A stretch of DNA of 64,000 bases. Source: Halictus rubicundus (taxonomy: Eukaryota > Arthropoda > Insecta > Hymenoptera > Halictidae). The stretch spans positions 18,317,001 through 18,381,000 of the forward strand of contig NC_135155.1 in assembly GCF_050948215.1 (NCBI RefSeq). Reading direction: 5' to 3'. Below, one piece after another: positions 12,653 to 22,809 of the stretch. Every line of letters begins with the position of its first letter. The first letter of the stretch is position 1. A model generated the notes under the pieces. It worked only from the letters and a program-made list of their open reading frames with translations. It made no database searches and had not been told where the DNA came from. The translations under genes were made by a program, and so were the position numbers.

Positions 12653-12656
<4 letters not shown>
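11847..12656. other. Spacer upstream of the gene start, including a decayed family A end
   Basis: The stretch 12160-12247 ends in GGGAATTCACTG followed by TA and begins with a CGATATATG-like string, consistent with a decayed family A MITE. The rest is unassigned; 12230-12650 is CpG-rich and could include the promoter of the gene that starts at 12843, but I see no defined core elements. Confidence 0.4.

Positions 12657-12686
<30 letters not shown>
12657..12686. repeat. (AG)n microsatellite
   Basis: An uninterrupted AG run of about 30 bp lies roughly 155 bp before the predicted start codon. GA-rich tracts in insect promoters can bind GAGA-type factors; a regulatory role here is only inferred from position. 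Confidence 0.85.
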
Positions 12687-12689
<3 letters not shown>

Positions 12690-12734
12690 AGAGGGAGGCC
12701 GAATAGAGGTCAGAGGTCGTACCACGTGCCACCG

Positions 12735-12785
12735 ATGGAAGAGCTAGACGTGATCGAGCAGGCCGAGGATAAGTCAGCGAAATAA
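12735..12785 (+). CDS. Upstream open reading frame, 16 codons
   Basis: An ATG in good context (ACCGATGG) opens a 16-codon frame, MEELDVIEQAEDKSAK, closed by TAA, 57 nt before the main start. It is out of the main coding frame's exon and would lie in the 5' UTR if transcription starts upstream of it. Short uORFs of this kind usually reduce or regulate translation of the main frame. Whether it is translated is unknown. Confidence 0.4.
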   Translation: MEELDVIEQAEDKSAK

Positions 12786-12842
12786 GTGGAGTTAGAGTAG
12801 TTTGACTGGATTTGGATTTGTTTGGTCCCTTGGTAGATCGCG

Positions 12843-13259
12843 ATGGATGCCCTCGAATTGCAAGCGGCCCTGGTCAAGCTGGACCCGGCCACCACGGTGA
12901 CGCCGATAGGCTCGAACGTGAAGATGGTAGCCCCTCATCATCGCATCGCGTTCGCGGTCGATATCGACGAGAGCAATCTGACCCTGGAGAACGCGACACT
13001 GAACGACGAGACGTCGACGAACGGTTCGAGTAACTCGAGAAAGTTGCACAACAAGTGCACGGCGAACCTGAGCGTGCCCGGGCGTCAGAACCATCATCAG
13101 AACGCGCAGCAGATAGGGGTGGCAAAGTGCAACATGGCGGAGGTCAGGTGACGCCAGCCTTGCTTCGATCTCATCTTTTATCACACTTATCCGCCGCACA
13201 GAAGCAGCAAGCATCACGCTAGGCATCATTCTAAGGAGAAGAGACATAGGTCACATGTG
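12843..13259 (+). CDS. 5' coding part of an unidentified plus-strand gene (two exons)
   Basis: Exon 1 runs 12843-13147 from an ATG in good context (GCGATGG). It encodes about 101 residues beginning MDALELQAALVKLDP, then an acidic Asn/Thr-rich stretch. Codons end mostly in G or C, unlike any other ORF here. The frame would stop at a TGA at 13149, but CAG|GTGACG at 13147/13148 and a pyrimidine-rich acceptor ending CCGCACAG at 13201 remove 54 bp. The frame then continues through exon 2 (13202-13259), giving a His/Lys/Arg-rich run (SSKHHARHHSKEKRHRSHV), and stops at a strong donor GTG|GTGAGT in phase 0. I see no known domain and do not recognise the family. The low-complexity start resembles the disordered N-terminus of a regulatory protein. 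The rest must lie downstream; I could not find the next exon. An antisense 151-codon ORF (12792-13247) is a shadow of the GC-rich codons. Confidence 0.65.
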
Positions 13260-13498
13260 GTGAGTTAGAGGATCACGGGGACGTATTATGTACATACAAG
13301 CTGATTCATGTAACTCGGTCCGATGAAACTGGCGGGGGAAAAAGGAAGAACGTTTTCAGTCGAAGCAGCGCGGCCTGGATTCGATGATCTTGACACGATT
13401 CGCGGGACTTGTCCGCGTCCGTTTGAGCACATCTTTCTTTATTCGCTTGCTTGAACCTCGAAAGCTGTCCTCAAATGTTGGCGAAGAATCCGAATTAA
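13260..13498 (+). other. Start of the long intron after exon 2
   Basis: It begins with the donor GTGAGT and has no further open frame continuing from exon 2, consistent with an intron. Confidence 0.45.
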
Positions 13499-13697
13499 CC
13501 CTTTGCACTCGAAAACGAAATGTTCACTCCGAAACGAAACGTTTCTTCCGACCTAGAAGATTGCCCTTCTATATATTTCTTTTTTCATGTTTTACATACG
13601 AAAATGGTGCAACTTACCGAAGTGTTTAGTAATTTATTAAATACTTAAATAATTTTGAATAATGATACAGCCATTTTTACCATTCGAGCGCTGAGGG
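13499..13697 (+). mobile_element. MITE family F, copy with intact TTAA flanks
   Basis: TTAA lies on both sides (13495-13498 and 13698-13701). The left end CCCTTTGCACTCGAA pairs with the right end, which inverted reads CCCTCAGCGCTCGAA. The CCC start and TTAA target are those of piggyBac. It is 199 bp with no transposase. Confidence 0.7.
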
Positions 13698-13701
13698 TTA
13701 A

Positions 13702-14284
13702 ATTTGCATGGAGTGAAGCTCGTATCACCGCTTCTAAAGTAAATTCATTTTGTACTTTGTACCGTCCTGTTGTTTTTATATCGAACGCACTATGTCGTCT
13801 GCTTTTCTGTTCATTCAGGCTGCAAAATTCGAGAGGTCATTCCGTTCATGTCACTTTTAATTGACCCACATTTAGAACTTTTTAATGGAACGCCCCGTAA
13901 GTAAGAAAATTTTTGAAATTTCATGGAACTGATTCTTGAGTTTTCAGGTTGACCAAGATACATGAATCGTAGGTAAACCGTTCGTAGTTATTAGCAAAAT
14001 AATTTGTCTACCATGTTTTATCGACTAGAGCTTTTGTTGTAAGTAGCATTTGTTGTGTATCGAGTAGAACGAGTATGCGCTGGGGAATTGTATTGCATGA
14101 ATCATTGTGCAACAAAAGGTTCCGTAGATTTGTGACTTCTTCAGCCAATTTTCATAAGTCTATCATACGTTTTACATAAAACTCAGACTTTTTTTTATTT
14201 GATGTGAATATTTATGCATTTATTGGATCTGTGAATTTACAAGGGAACTTGTACGCTCACAACAATTAACATTACATTCCGTGT
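13702..14284. other. Unassigned AT-rich intron or spacer sequence
   Basis: No ORF above 70 codons, no inverted ends and no repeat match noticed. Confidence 0.4.
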
Positions 14285-14292
14285 ATTGTTAT

Positions 14293-14699
14293 CAGCGGCG
14301 GACCGTTCATTTTGGGGCCCTGGGCTAACACTGTTTGGGGTCTACCCAATTAACTCAAATTAACTCAAGCACCAATCATTTTTGTATAATTTATTTTTTC
14401 TCAAGTTTTCAATTTAAATTGTTTTTACTTGTTTACTGCAAAGGGGGCTGCGGGCCAACACTGTTTGGGGGCCTACCTAATTAACTCAAATTAATTCAAG
14501 CACCAATAATTTTTGTATAATTTATTTTTTCTCAAGTTTTCAATTTAAATTGCTTTTATTTTTTTTTTTTTACTGCAAAGGGGGCTCCGGGCCAACTCAA
14601 ATTAAGTACCAACAATGTTCGTATAATTTATTTTTTCTCGATTTTTTCTCCAATTTAAATTGTTCTTATTTCAAAAGCCCACGCCTTTACCCGCCGCTG
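14293..14699. mobile_element. hAT-like non-autonomous element with tandem interior
   Basis: The ends CAGCGGCGG and CCGCCGCTG are inverted repeats. The flanking octamers ATTGTTAT (14285-14292) and ATTGTTAC (14700-14707) match at 7 of 8 positions, the target-duplication size of hAT elements. The interior is three imperfect copies of a unit of about 134 bp, each with GGGGGC, ACTCAAATTAA, TATAATTTATTTTTTCTC and CAATTTAAATTG. There is no transposase. Confidence 0.75.
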
Positions 14700-14707
14700 A
14701 TTGTTAC

Positions 14708-15608
14708 AATATAAATATAACCTATTTGAGGAAATGAATTGTTCCCTTGTTCCAGGTTTAACAAGCTCCTATGAGAATCGTATAAATTCGTACAAAATCG
14801 GAATTCGTAGAATAGTCTAGTAATTGCACTACTTTCGTCTCGTTTATTCGTCGCGACAAAGACAATGCCAAAAGTATGTTGAGCATACAAAATTATTTCG
14901 AAAGGAACGTGGAAATTTTTCAAGAAAAAATCGCGTGGAGGGGGCAATGTATTTTTCGGTGACAATTACCGACGCGAATTGATCATGCTTTCTACGAAGA
15001 GTAAGTATGGTCTTGAACCGACCCGTGTGACCAAATGATCGTATAATGGGACGCGATCTGGCTGATATTCTATGCACCTCGGGCACCGTTACTGCAGCCG
15101 CGTACAATTTGATGCACAAAGAGGCGAGCACGTTCCATGACGGAACACGCCAGACCGTTGCACTCTGTCGCCGGGCGCATTTGCACAGGCGGCTCCGCTT
15201 CAAACGTGTGCACGCACCTCCGAGTCGGGCCGGGCCGGGCTTGCACTTGCTGCAATGCATAATGGGCCTATCGCGAGCCACTTGCCTTACCCCGACGCCA
15301 GACTATCGCGCGTGGACATTAATGGACGCGTTTCCGGAACGGCGCGGCGCTACCCCGCGGAATAAATCAGGCGAAATAGTATGTCCCTGCATCGCGCGAC
15401 CTGAATCTCTCAACCCTTTCGGAGGACGATCTGTTCCCGAGACACCCCGTAATCTGTATAAAACCATACTCGAATCGAATCATCGAAAAAAACCAGAATA
15501 GGTCATACGGACATTGAGATCACCATGATTCACGCGTAAGCGGCAAGTGTGTGTTGTTTTGGACAATTTTTCTTGTAATATTTTCCCCTATTTTAATAAG
15601 ATATTAAA
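14708..15608. other. Unassigned spacer with a CpG-rich block (about 15030-15480)
   Basis: The block carries a 151-codon plus-strand ORF (15046-15501) and a 145-codon antisense ORF. Codon use and residue content (Arg/Pro/Cys-rich) look like composition, and no splice or domain evidence supports either. Confidence 0.4.
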
Positions 15609-15610
15609 TA

Positions 15611-15702
15611 TTGGGTTGGAACGAAAGTTCGTAGCGTTTTTTATTTAAAAATCAAAGGTGAAATTTCATTGAAAATTCCTACGAACTTTCGTTCGAACCC
15701 AA
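15611..15702. mobile_element. 92-bp mariner-type MITE
   Basis: The 24-bp terminal inverted repeats start TTGGGTTGGAACGAAAGTTC and differ at one base (G/C at position 8), flanked by TA on both sides (15609-15610 and 15703-15704). The ends resemble mariner termini (TTxGGTTGGxxxGAAAGT). About 44 bp separate the arms. Confidence 0.8.
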
Positions 15703-15704
15703 TA

Positions 15705-17143
15705 TTTTTCTTTACTTTCTGCAGTGATATCTAAGATGTGACTTATTAACTGTGGCGGTAACGAATTCTTCATCGGTTTTATTTAATAACGTTGCAACTC
15801 AGTTTTCATTGATCATTAATGTTGTCAACTCTATTTACGTCTCCATAAATCGCGCTGATTGGTCGTTGTAACTTCAATGCGGTACGATAAAGGACCGTAT
15901 TGAAGTTACAACATTAATTTACAAAGCAGAGTAATCGAGATTCATTATACATTTTATCTGAATCGGTGCATTTTGTTTAATGCTTCGTGGAAGTCGCAGG
16001 GGTGCATCCACGGTGCAATTGAATTCAGTCGGCCGGTGTCTTCTCGCATAAAGGCGCAGCAATTATGCTGCGAATTTTCGTCTGATTGTTCCCGCGTTTC
16101 CGTTAAATCTGTTAGCTCGCGATAAATACCTTCGATTCAATCTTTCGACGATGAACGTCGCAGCAGTTGTTAAATAATACAAGGACAGCTCGGAAACTGA
16201 GAAGCGCAGGTTCACCTTGCGATTCAATTTAAGCTTCGCTCAGCTGCCAAGATGGCGACGTTTCATTACATTTTCCAATTCCGAGCTGCTGATCGTGTTG
16301 CAGACATTTCCAGGCAAATAACTGCTTCAACCACCAACACAATTTCGAAATCGCTCGCTAACCTTTTAATAACCGCGGCGGCAAAGTCGTCGCTGTTATT
16401 CTTAATAACAGATAACTTAATAACAATAATCATTTCTACGGAATACCGATACGCTCTTGCTCGATGTCCGCACCGCGCGGTCAGCACTCTTCAGCGCAGC
16501 CACGATATCCGGAATTGTAATAACTTTTGTGTCTCTATTGCAACAATGAGATATCGATTCCCTTCGTTTCGAATGCTAATAATTTCCGTTTATCGGATAA
16601 TACGCCTGAACAAGATACCTTTCATTTCAAATCCTCTTTCGCCCGATACTTTTTAATACATCGCCGTCTTTCATCCGCGGCTTCCAATCATTTCGTTCAA
16701 TTGTTGCTGCCGCTATTGTACCGTGTGCTTCATAATACGCTGAAGAAACTCATAAATCTTTCTTCCATACAATCTCGGTGCAAACATTTTTGAATTTCGG
16801 CGTTTCCAATTGTTACGCCGGGATGTACTGGGAACTCGTGGAAACTCGTGAAATAAAAATAAAAATTCAGTGAAATGATGAAAATAATAGTTGGGGGACA
16901 GGAAACGATCTACGAAATTAAAACTAATTAACTAAAGAAATGGCACGCAGATAGAAACCGACTTATGCCCCGGTCGTGTTAGTATTATACGTTCACACTG
17001 TATACCCATCGTTGATGTTTGCAACGAACTGAATATTCACCAGGAATATTTCCCTTGAACCGATACGTGACCTGAATACGAAATTGATTAAATTCACAAT
17101 TTATTAGATTGAAATTCTATAATTATATTCTGAGTTGTATTTA
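15705..17143. other. Unassigned spacer
   Basis: Contains a 134-codon ORF (16252-16656) with serine/arginine-rich, motif-free content and overlapping antisense ORFs. No repeat boundary recognised. Confidence 0.4.
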
Positions 17144-18432
17144 TTAGGTTGGCAAGAAAGTAATTTCGGTGTTTTTAGGTGAAATAAAATCCAATTTTTT
17201 TATCAAAGCAATGAACTTTAATCAATAAAATATTTTCCATCTTGTTCTATGATCTTTTGCCATCTTTCTGGTAGCTTCATAATTCCACGCTCATGAAACT
17301 TCTGATCCTTTTCGTTGAAAAACTGATCCAAGTGCGATTTCAGACCATCATCATTAGTGAAGGTTTTACCATTCAAAGAGTTTTGTAAACTTCGGAATAA
17401 ATGATAATCTCATGGTGCAATGTCAGGGCTATATGGTGGATGTGACATCACTTCCCAACCAAGCTCCAATAACTTTTCACGCGTTACCAAAGATGTGTAT
17501 GGCCTAGCGTCATCATGGTGGAACACGATTCCTTTGCGATGTGCCAATTCTGGCCGTTTTTCTTTGATTGCTATGTTCAGTTTTGTTAGTTGTCGGCAAT
17601 AAACATCTGAATTGATGGTTTGGTTCCTTGGGAGAAGCTCAAAATACACAATACCTTTGTAATCCCACCAAACTGACAACACGATCTTCTTTTGGTGCAA
17701 TTCAGCTTTCGGCGTGGTTTGGGCTGATTCATCACGCTTCGACCATGATCGTTTTCGAGTTGTGTTATTGTAAACAACCCATTCCTCATCACCGGTGATG
17801 ATTCGCTTCAGAAAGGGGTCGATTTCATTTCGTTTCAGATGCATATCGCATATGTCGATGCGTTGCGTTAAGTGAATTTCTTTCAATTCGCGTGGAACCG
17901 AAATATTGAGCTTCTTAACGATTCCGAGACTTTTTATAAACGATATTCTATAGTTGTATGCGAGACATTTAACCTGTCTGCAATCTCTCGGACAGTTATA
18001 TGACGATCCGATTCAATAATGGCTTTCATTTGGTCATCATCAACTTCAGATGGTCGACCAGAACGTTGGTCGTCTTCAAGTGAGAAATTTCTAGAACGGA
18101 ATTTTTTAAACCAATTCTGGCACGCGCGTTCTGTTAAGCAATCCACACCATAAACTTCACATATATCTTTGTGAGCCTCGGCAGCTTTTTTACCTCTACG
18201 GAAATAAAAAAGCAATATGTGCCTATAACGTTCGTTTTTGCACTCCACGTTCAAATTGACACAGAACTAACAATTTTAATCAAAATTACGTGTAATTTGC
18301 TTGAAAAGTAACCTAAAAGATGCGGTTATGAAATGTCAGAAAGAAAAGAAATGCAACGTTAACAGAAGTCAATCAAACAAAACATAGAGCCATCTATTAT
18401 TGAAAACCGAAATTACTTTCTTGCCAAGCTAA
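17144..18432 (-). mobile_element. Mariner transposon, full length (1289 bp)
   Basis: The terminal inverted repeats share TTGGCAAGAAAGTAATTTCG; the outermost bases read TTAGGTTGG on the left and, inverted, TTAGCTTGG on the right. TA flanks both ends (17142-17143 and 18433-18434). The length and a single transposase frame on the minus strand fit the mariner family (IS630-Tc1-mariner). Both termini look intact, so the element could in principle be moved by a transposase supplied elsewhere; this is inference. Confidence 0.93.
17218..18254 (-). pseudogene. Mariner transposase, broken by one frameshift and one stop
   Basis: It would cut and paste the element by a DD34D mechanism. The N-terminal part (start at 18254, MNVECKNERY...) holds the paired helix-turn-helix region, including the FKKFRS segment, RSGRP linker and IADRLNVSHTT recognition helix. 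After about 106 codons the frame is lost near 17934; the total of 1037 bp is one base short of the roughly 345 codons typical for mariner, so a single-base deletion fits. The second frame (17886 down) has GDEEW with the first catalytic Asp, WWDYKG, and HHDDARP with the second. A TGA at 17410-17412 then falls between YSPDIAP and DYH, just before the third catalytic Asp. The rest reads open to the TAA at 17218. The two lesions are the only ones I see. Confidence 0.92.
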
Positions 18433-18434
18433 TA

Positions 18435-18976
18435 GATGGCAGAGTGTGGAGTGAATTTTTCATTGGCACAGTTAACAATGTAGGCGGGGCCAGCGGTCCG
18501 GAACTGTTCTTCTTCCTCTGGCGATTCTCTGCAACATCTATTAACCCGTGTGACAGGGTTGATCGACCGAGCTGTATCCTGAAGATCGTCGTATCACCAT
18601 GAAGAAACGGCGACGGCAGACGGCCGGGTATCACGCGAAACGCGTATCAGTTGTTGCGAGGCGAGCCGGCTCGCGTGAAATCGAAACCCAGTTCTGTTGG
18701 ATCGCAAATATTGTTGCATTCACTTTTGACAGGAGCACCGTTAAACCTTCGCTGCGGCCGGCAGCGGCTCAGACGGCCAGACATGATTCATATCTGCCCG
18801 ACATTGAAGCCTAGGCGTAACGTTATACTCTCATTCCGGGTGTGCGCGTCTCGCGCTCGCATAAACCATAAGCGAGCAAGCTACCAAGCTTTTCCTATTT
18901 TGCTCGACCATTCGCGCGTACCTGTATCGCGGCGAAACGATTTTACCGGCGGGAATCTAGAGTAAACGAAGAAATC
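18435..18976. other. Unassigned spacer
   Basis: Moderately CpG-rich with short overlapping plus-strand ORFs (71 and 104 codons) and no recognised motif. Confidence 0.4.
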
Positions 18977-19462
18977 GGCTAAGAAGTTGCACCGTAAGCT
19001 GCTTTTCAAGGAATCGCGCAGTGGTCCATTTTCTTCAGGAACCAAAAATAATAGCTATTCCAAAATTTTCTACGATTATAATCGTTAATAAAAACCTGTT
19101 ACAATGATTAAAAACACTGTGAATCTGTTCGACACGTTGGCTAAGAAGTTGCACCGTAAGCTACTTTTCAAGGAATCGCAGTGGTCCATTTTCTCCAGGA
19201 ACCAAAAATAATAGCTATTCCAAAATTTTCTACGATTATAATCATTAATAAAAAACTGTTGAAATGTCTTAAAAACACTGTGAATCTGTTCGACACGTTG
19301 GCTAAGAAGTTGCACCGTAAGCTGCTTTTCAAGGAATCGCAGTGGTCTATTAAAAAGTTGGTTATCATTGAAATTTAAGATAATCTACACAAAATGTAAT
19401 GACAAAAATTCGAAGAACAAAATTATTAAAAAGAATGTGGAAATCTGTTCGACACGTTGGAC
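18977..19462 (+). repeat. Tandem repeat J, about 162-bp unit, three copies
   Basis: Units start with GGCTAAGAAGTTGCACCG at 18977, 19139 and 19300 (spacing 162 and 161). The first two are nearly identical; the third diverges after CAGTGGTC and ends at GTTCGACACGTTGGACG near 19462. Each full unit contains AACCAAAAATAATAGC and AAAATTTTCTACGATTATAA. Single diverged relatives lie at 7945, 45230 and 61915. Non-coding. Confidence 0.85.
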
Positions 19463-19748
19463 GGCGAGGGCTGCACCATTTATTCGTGCCTTATTGTTAG
19501 TAAAATTTTGACCGAGTATCTTTCACGATTACAGAATTTTTTCATGGACCAATGAGTGTCTTTCATGTCTTTGATGCTACAATTAGGAGAATTTCTTCAA
19601 TGGAGAAATTGGAGAAATCGGTAAAGTAAAAATTTATCATTCCTTTTAGAAGTCTTCTTCTAGAAGTGATTCACATTTATTGGAAAAACATATGCAACGA
19701 AAAAATCGCTTGATTCGTTTCTGATTGCTTCCTGAGCATGGCCTTTAA
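19463..19748. other. Unassigned AT-rich spacer
   Basis: No ORF or repeat recognised between the J array and the E-family MITE. Confidence 0.35.
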
Positions 19749-20039
19749 CACGTTCACGGACAGTAAAAATTTCAGTGAGCTGCAAAAATAGACAGGCAAT
19801 TTTTCTTGAAACCAGCTGTACTATCCGAAATCTGATTAGACGTAAACAATAATAACAAGTTAACTGTCATTAGTAATGACGGTTGTTCATTACTTTGAAA
19901 TGTATATTAATTACAGAAACTTAAGGTTCTATAAAATTAAATGAATAAAAATTCGCTTGAAAATTTGAATGCTATGGCATTCATGTCATTTTGCATCACT
20001 ATGAAAATGAATGCTATAGCATTCACGTCCGCGAACGTG
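19749..20039 (-). mobile_element. MITE family E, full copy
   Basis: TTAA lies on both sides (19745-19748 and 20040-20043). The left end is CACGTTCACGGACAG; the right end, inverted, reads CACGTTCGCGGACGT and is followed at once by the perfect palindrome GAATGCTATAGCATTC. A second, imperfect palindrome of the same type (GAATGCTATGGCATTC) lies about 40 bp further in. It is 291 bp and non-coding. Confidence 0.75.
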
Positions 20040-20043
20040 TTAA

Positions 20044-20862
20044 GGTGATTCAAAATAGAAATCGGTTGTTTCAATAAGGAAAAACGGTAATGTTTAAAGA
20101 AAAATGGTAAACATAGAAAAATCACTGATACAATGATAGAACTTCTGTGTTTATAATTATCTTTTTACGAAACTCTTACCAACAATTTAGCGATATGTTA
20201 TCGTGTGCCGAGATATTAGTATGCGATGAAAACTTGAAAGAATCTCGGCGAGCGTTGTGGGATCGATATCGTTGGACACTGAAACTCGGTCGTCGTCAAC
20301 CCCTGTCTTTCCTAAGCTCCCTAACCTAACAACCCTTTGTTGTAGGTGCACGTCAAGGCGCGTCTGTGCGAGTTTCTAATAACGTACGCGGGTACGCGCC
20401 TTTATCTCCGTCTCTGTCCTCGCTGGAATGCAGATCAGTCTTCTCGTGGCTCTGTATCGGCCACAGGGACGCGTGTGAGAATTTCTAATCACGCTCGCAA
20501 ACGCATACGCGTGCACCATGTGCGCCTCTCTGTGTATGTGTGTGTGTGTGTGTACGCCATAACTTCTTCCCTTTGCTCGTGCACTGGTTGCCGGATAAGG
20601 TCCAGCAGGTCCGCAATGGCTCTCGGTACCTGGCCGAATGGTAATTAGGACAGATACGCTTTGCCGAGGCGCCGAATGCGACTTTCTGCAGGCAGATTTC
20701 GAGCTGAAGATCATGGTTGCGGCGTGCGGTTGCGTCGCGCACAAAGTCAAACACGAGTCGGGATAATTGGTTGAAATTCGGAGCCCTGATTGGGTCAAAT
20801 ATTATTTCGAATAGCGAGTGATAAATATTCTCTTCTATTTGAAATCATGCGTACTCTTTTAA
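20044..20862. other. Unassigned spacer with a (TG)n microsatellite
   Basis: A TG run of about 23 bp lies at 20531-20553. The 100- and 140-codon ORFs on opposite strands around 20346-20798 cross it and show no recognisable domain. Confidence 0.45.
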
Positions 20863-21059
20863 CACTAGAACTACCGAACCAGTCAGAATGACTGGTGGAT
20901 GATTTTTTCTTTCACGGTTACTGAAACTATGAAAACGTTTTATTTATTATAAACGTTTTTATTTAGCATGAAAATCGTATGAAACCTGAGCAAATTCAAT
21001 CATGCTGTTATTATAAAGGGATAAGTCTAAGGCACGTTTAGGGCTCGGTAGTTCTAGTG
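20863..21059 (+). mobile_element. MITE family B, full copy
   Basis: The left flank is TTAA (20859-20862) and the right flank a one-base-decayed TTAG. The 15-bp terminal repeats CACTAGAACTACCGA are identical at the two ends. At the left they are followed by the palindrome ACCAGTCAGAATGACTGGT; at the right (inverted) by GCCCTAAACGTG instead. It is 197 bp. Confidence 0.8.
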
Positions 21060-21063
21060 TTAG

Positions 21064-22021
21064 AACTAAAATATTTTCTTTGATGGAAAAAGTTTCTAAA
21101 ACAGAGTGTAAAGTAGTACTCTATCCAAAGGATTCTCGAAGTAGTGAGAATTCTATTGGAAATATTTTATTTACTTTAACTTGTTTTTTCTTCTATTCGC
21201 AACGATCAAATATTATTCCTGCAACTATTGATGTTCAGTGCGTAATTCTGCACCTCTGAATTCTTGAAGATTTGTGAAAAAAAGTCCGTGCTAAATGTCC
21301 TTGACCTCGATTTTCGAATTTTGTTTTTATCGTATATGCTGCTTCGCGTAGTATCGAAAAATGTGAAATTGTTCGTTGGATTTAGTAGTTTCCAGCAAAA
21401 TCGGAAAACCAAGCGAACATTTCATTCGATCCAGTAAAAGTAGAAAACAGAATGATATTGCTCCGATCCGGTTGATTGTTTCACGAATACAGTATCCGAA
21501 ACGAGAAAATGATTGATCAATTTTACGCCGTTAATCCCGGTTTCAATGGGCTTTTTGACTGCAGCCTGTAGGTAATCTGTTAACATTTACGTCGAGGATG
21601 CTTAGCGTACTGATACTTTGACCTTTTGCATTTTGACCTTTTCACCTGCATGTTTTCATCGCGCCAGGACACTTATATTCACAAACATAGCGGGGAAAAA
21701 CTGGAGATTAATCGACTTCAAGTACGTAACGGTATCTGAACAAAGCGAGCAAAAGTATTAATTTATTGAAAGCGATCGATGCTTGCAAAGTTCGCTGTTT
21801 TTGTCAAGAAGTGGTAGAATATCTTTTTCTTTTTTGCTATAAACGCACGAAAGTTCAACAACTTCAAATGAAGAGGTCAAAGCAACAAACGGTCGGCTCG
21901 ATTTCGACGTGACTGTAAAATTTCTTCGATAGTTGGATACATCGAATACAATTGAACACATTGAATACATTTCATTGCAAAATGGAATACAATAATTCAA
22001 GAGAAAAATAATATTATTATT
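21064..22021. other. Unassigned AT-rich spacer
   Basis: No ORF above 80 codons and no repeat ends recognised between two family B copies. Confidence 0.4.
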
Positions 22022-22025
22022 TTAA

Positions 22026-22243
22026 CACTAGAAGTACCGAACCAGTCATAATGACTGGTGGATGATTTCTCCTTTCACGATTACTGAAACTATGAAAACG
22101 TTTTCACGAGAAATTTTTTAAATATATCTCTTCTTTGGAGTACAAGTTACTATAAAAATCGTATGAAATCTGAGAAAATTCAATCTTGCTGTCATTATAA
22201 AGGGATAAGTCTAAGTCACGTTTAGGGCTCGGTAGTTCTAGTG
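22026..22243 (+). mobile_element. MITE family B, full copy with perfect TTAA flanks
   Basis: TTAA lies at 22022-22025 and 22244-22247. The left end is CACTAGAAGTACCGA plus the palindrome ACCAGTCATAATGACTGGT; the right end is the inverted CACTAGAACTACCGA. It is 218 bp and clearly homologous throughout to 20863-21059 and 36302-36518. Confidence 0.85.
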
Positions 22244-22247
22244 TTAA

Positions 22248-22809
22248 ATATCTGAAAAGCATCGAACGATAGATGCTTCCATGACGCCACGGTGGCGTCA
22301 TCGGTTCCAGTCATATTATTCCGAGCCGGATTCACGTGCATTATCCACGTGCTCACGGATGGACCGTTTATCCTCTGTTCTCCATTTCCCACGAACAAGC
22401 CATTTCGCTTTTCAAGCCACCCTCGCCGCGTGCCAGCTTTTTTTCTGCTGGTTTCATTCCGCCCGCATTAGGCTCTATCTTCGCAATATAGGCACGCAAA
22501 TGCGAGCCGCGTGTATAACCACATAAATTCGAAGGGATTCGTGCGATTATATTACACTCATGCAGATGCGTAGAGAATGGCCACATGTGGAGTGATATAC
22601 GCCTTATGGCCATCGACAATGGGATCGCCCGATATTACACAGTATAGCCTCAAACAAAGATTAGGATCTATCGATGCATAGGAGATTACTTTTCAACCAC
22701 GTGCTTTTCATGTCCATCATTGTTTAAGAACGTCTGATGCAATAACGAAACTTTTTCCGTTTGAATGATCTTGTTGTAAAGCTTTGACCAACACTGAAGC
22801 GTCCGAATT
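22248..22809. other. Unassigned spacer
   Basis: Short ORFs of about 80 codons on both strands, with no motif. A palindromic GCCACGGTGGCG lies at 22285. Confidence 0.35.

Noticed and set aside
12792..13247. 151-codon antisense ORF over the gene start
   Set aside because: It is the mirror of GC-ending codons on the plus strand; its Arg/Val/Leu-rich product looks compositional.
15046..15501. 151-codon plus-strand ORF
   Set aside because: Arg/Pro/Cys-rich product in a CpG-rich block with a long antisense ORF; no recognised family.
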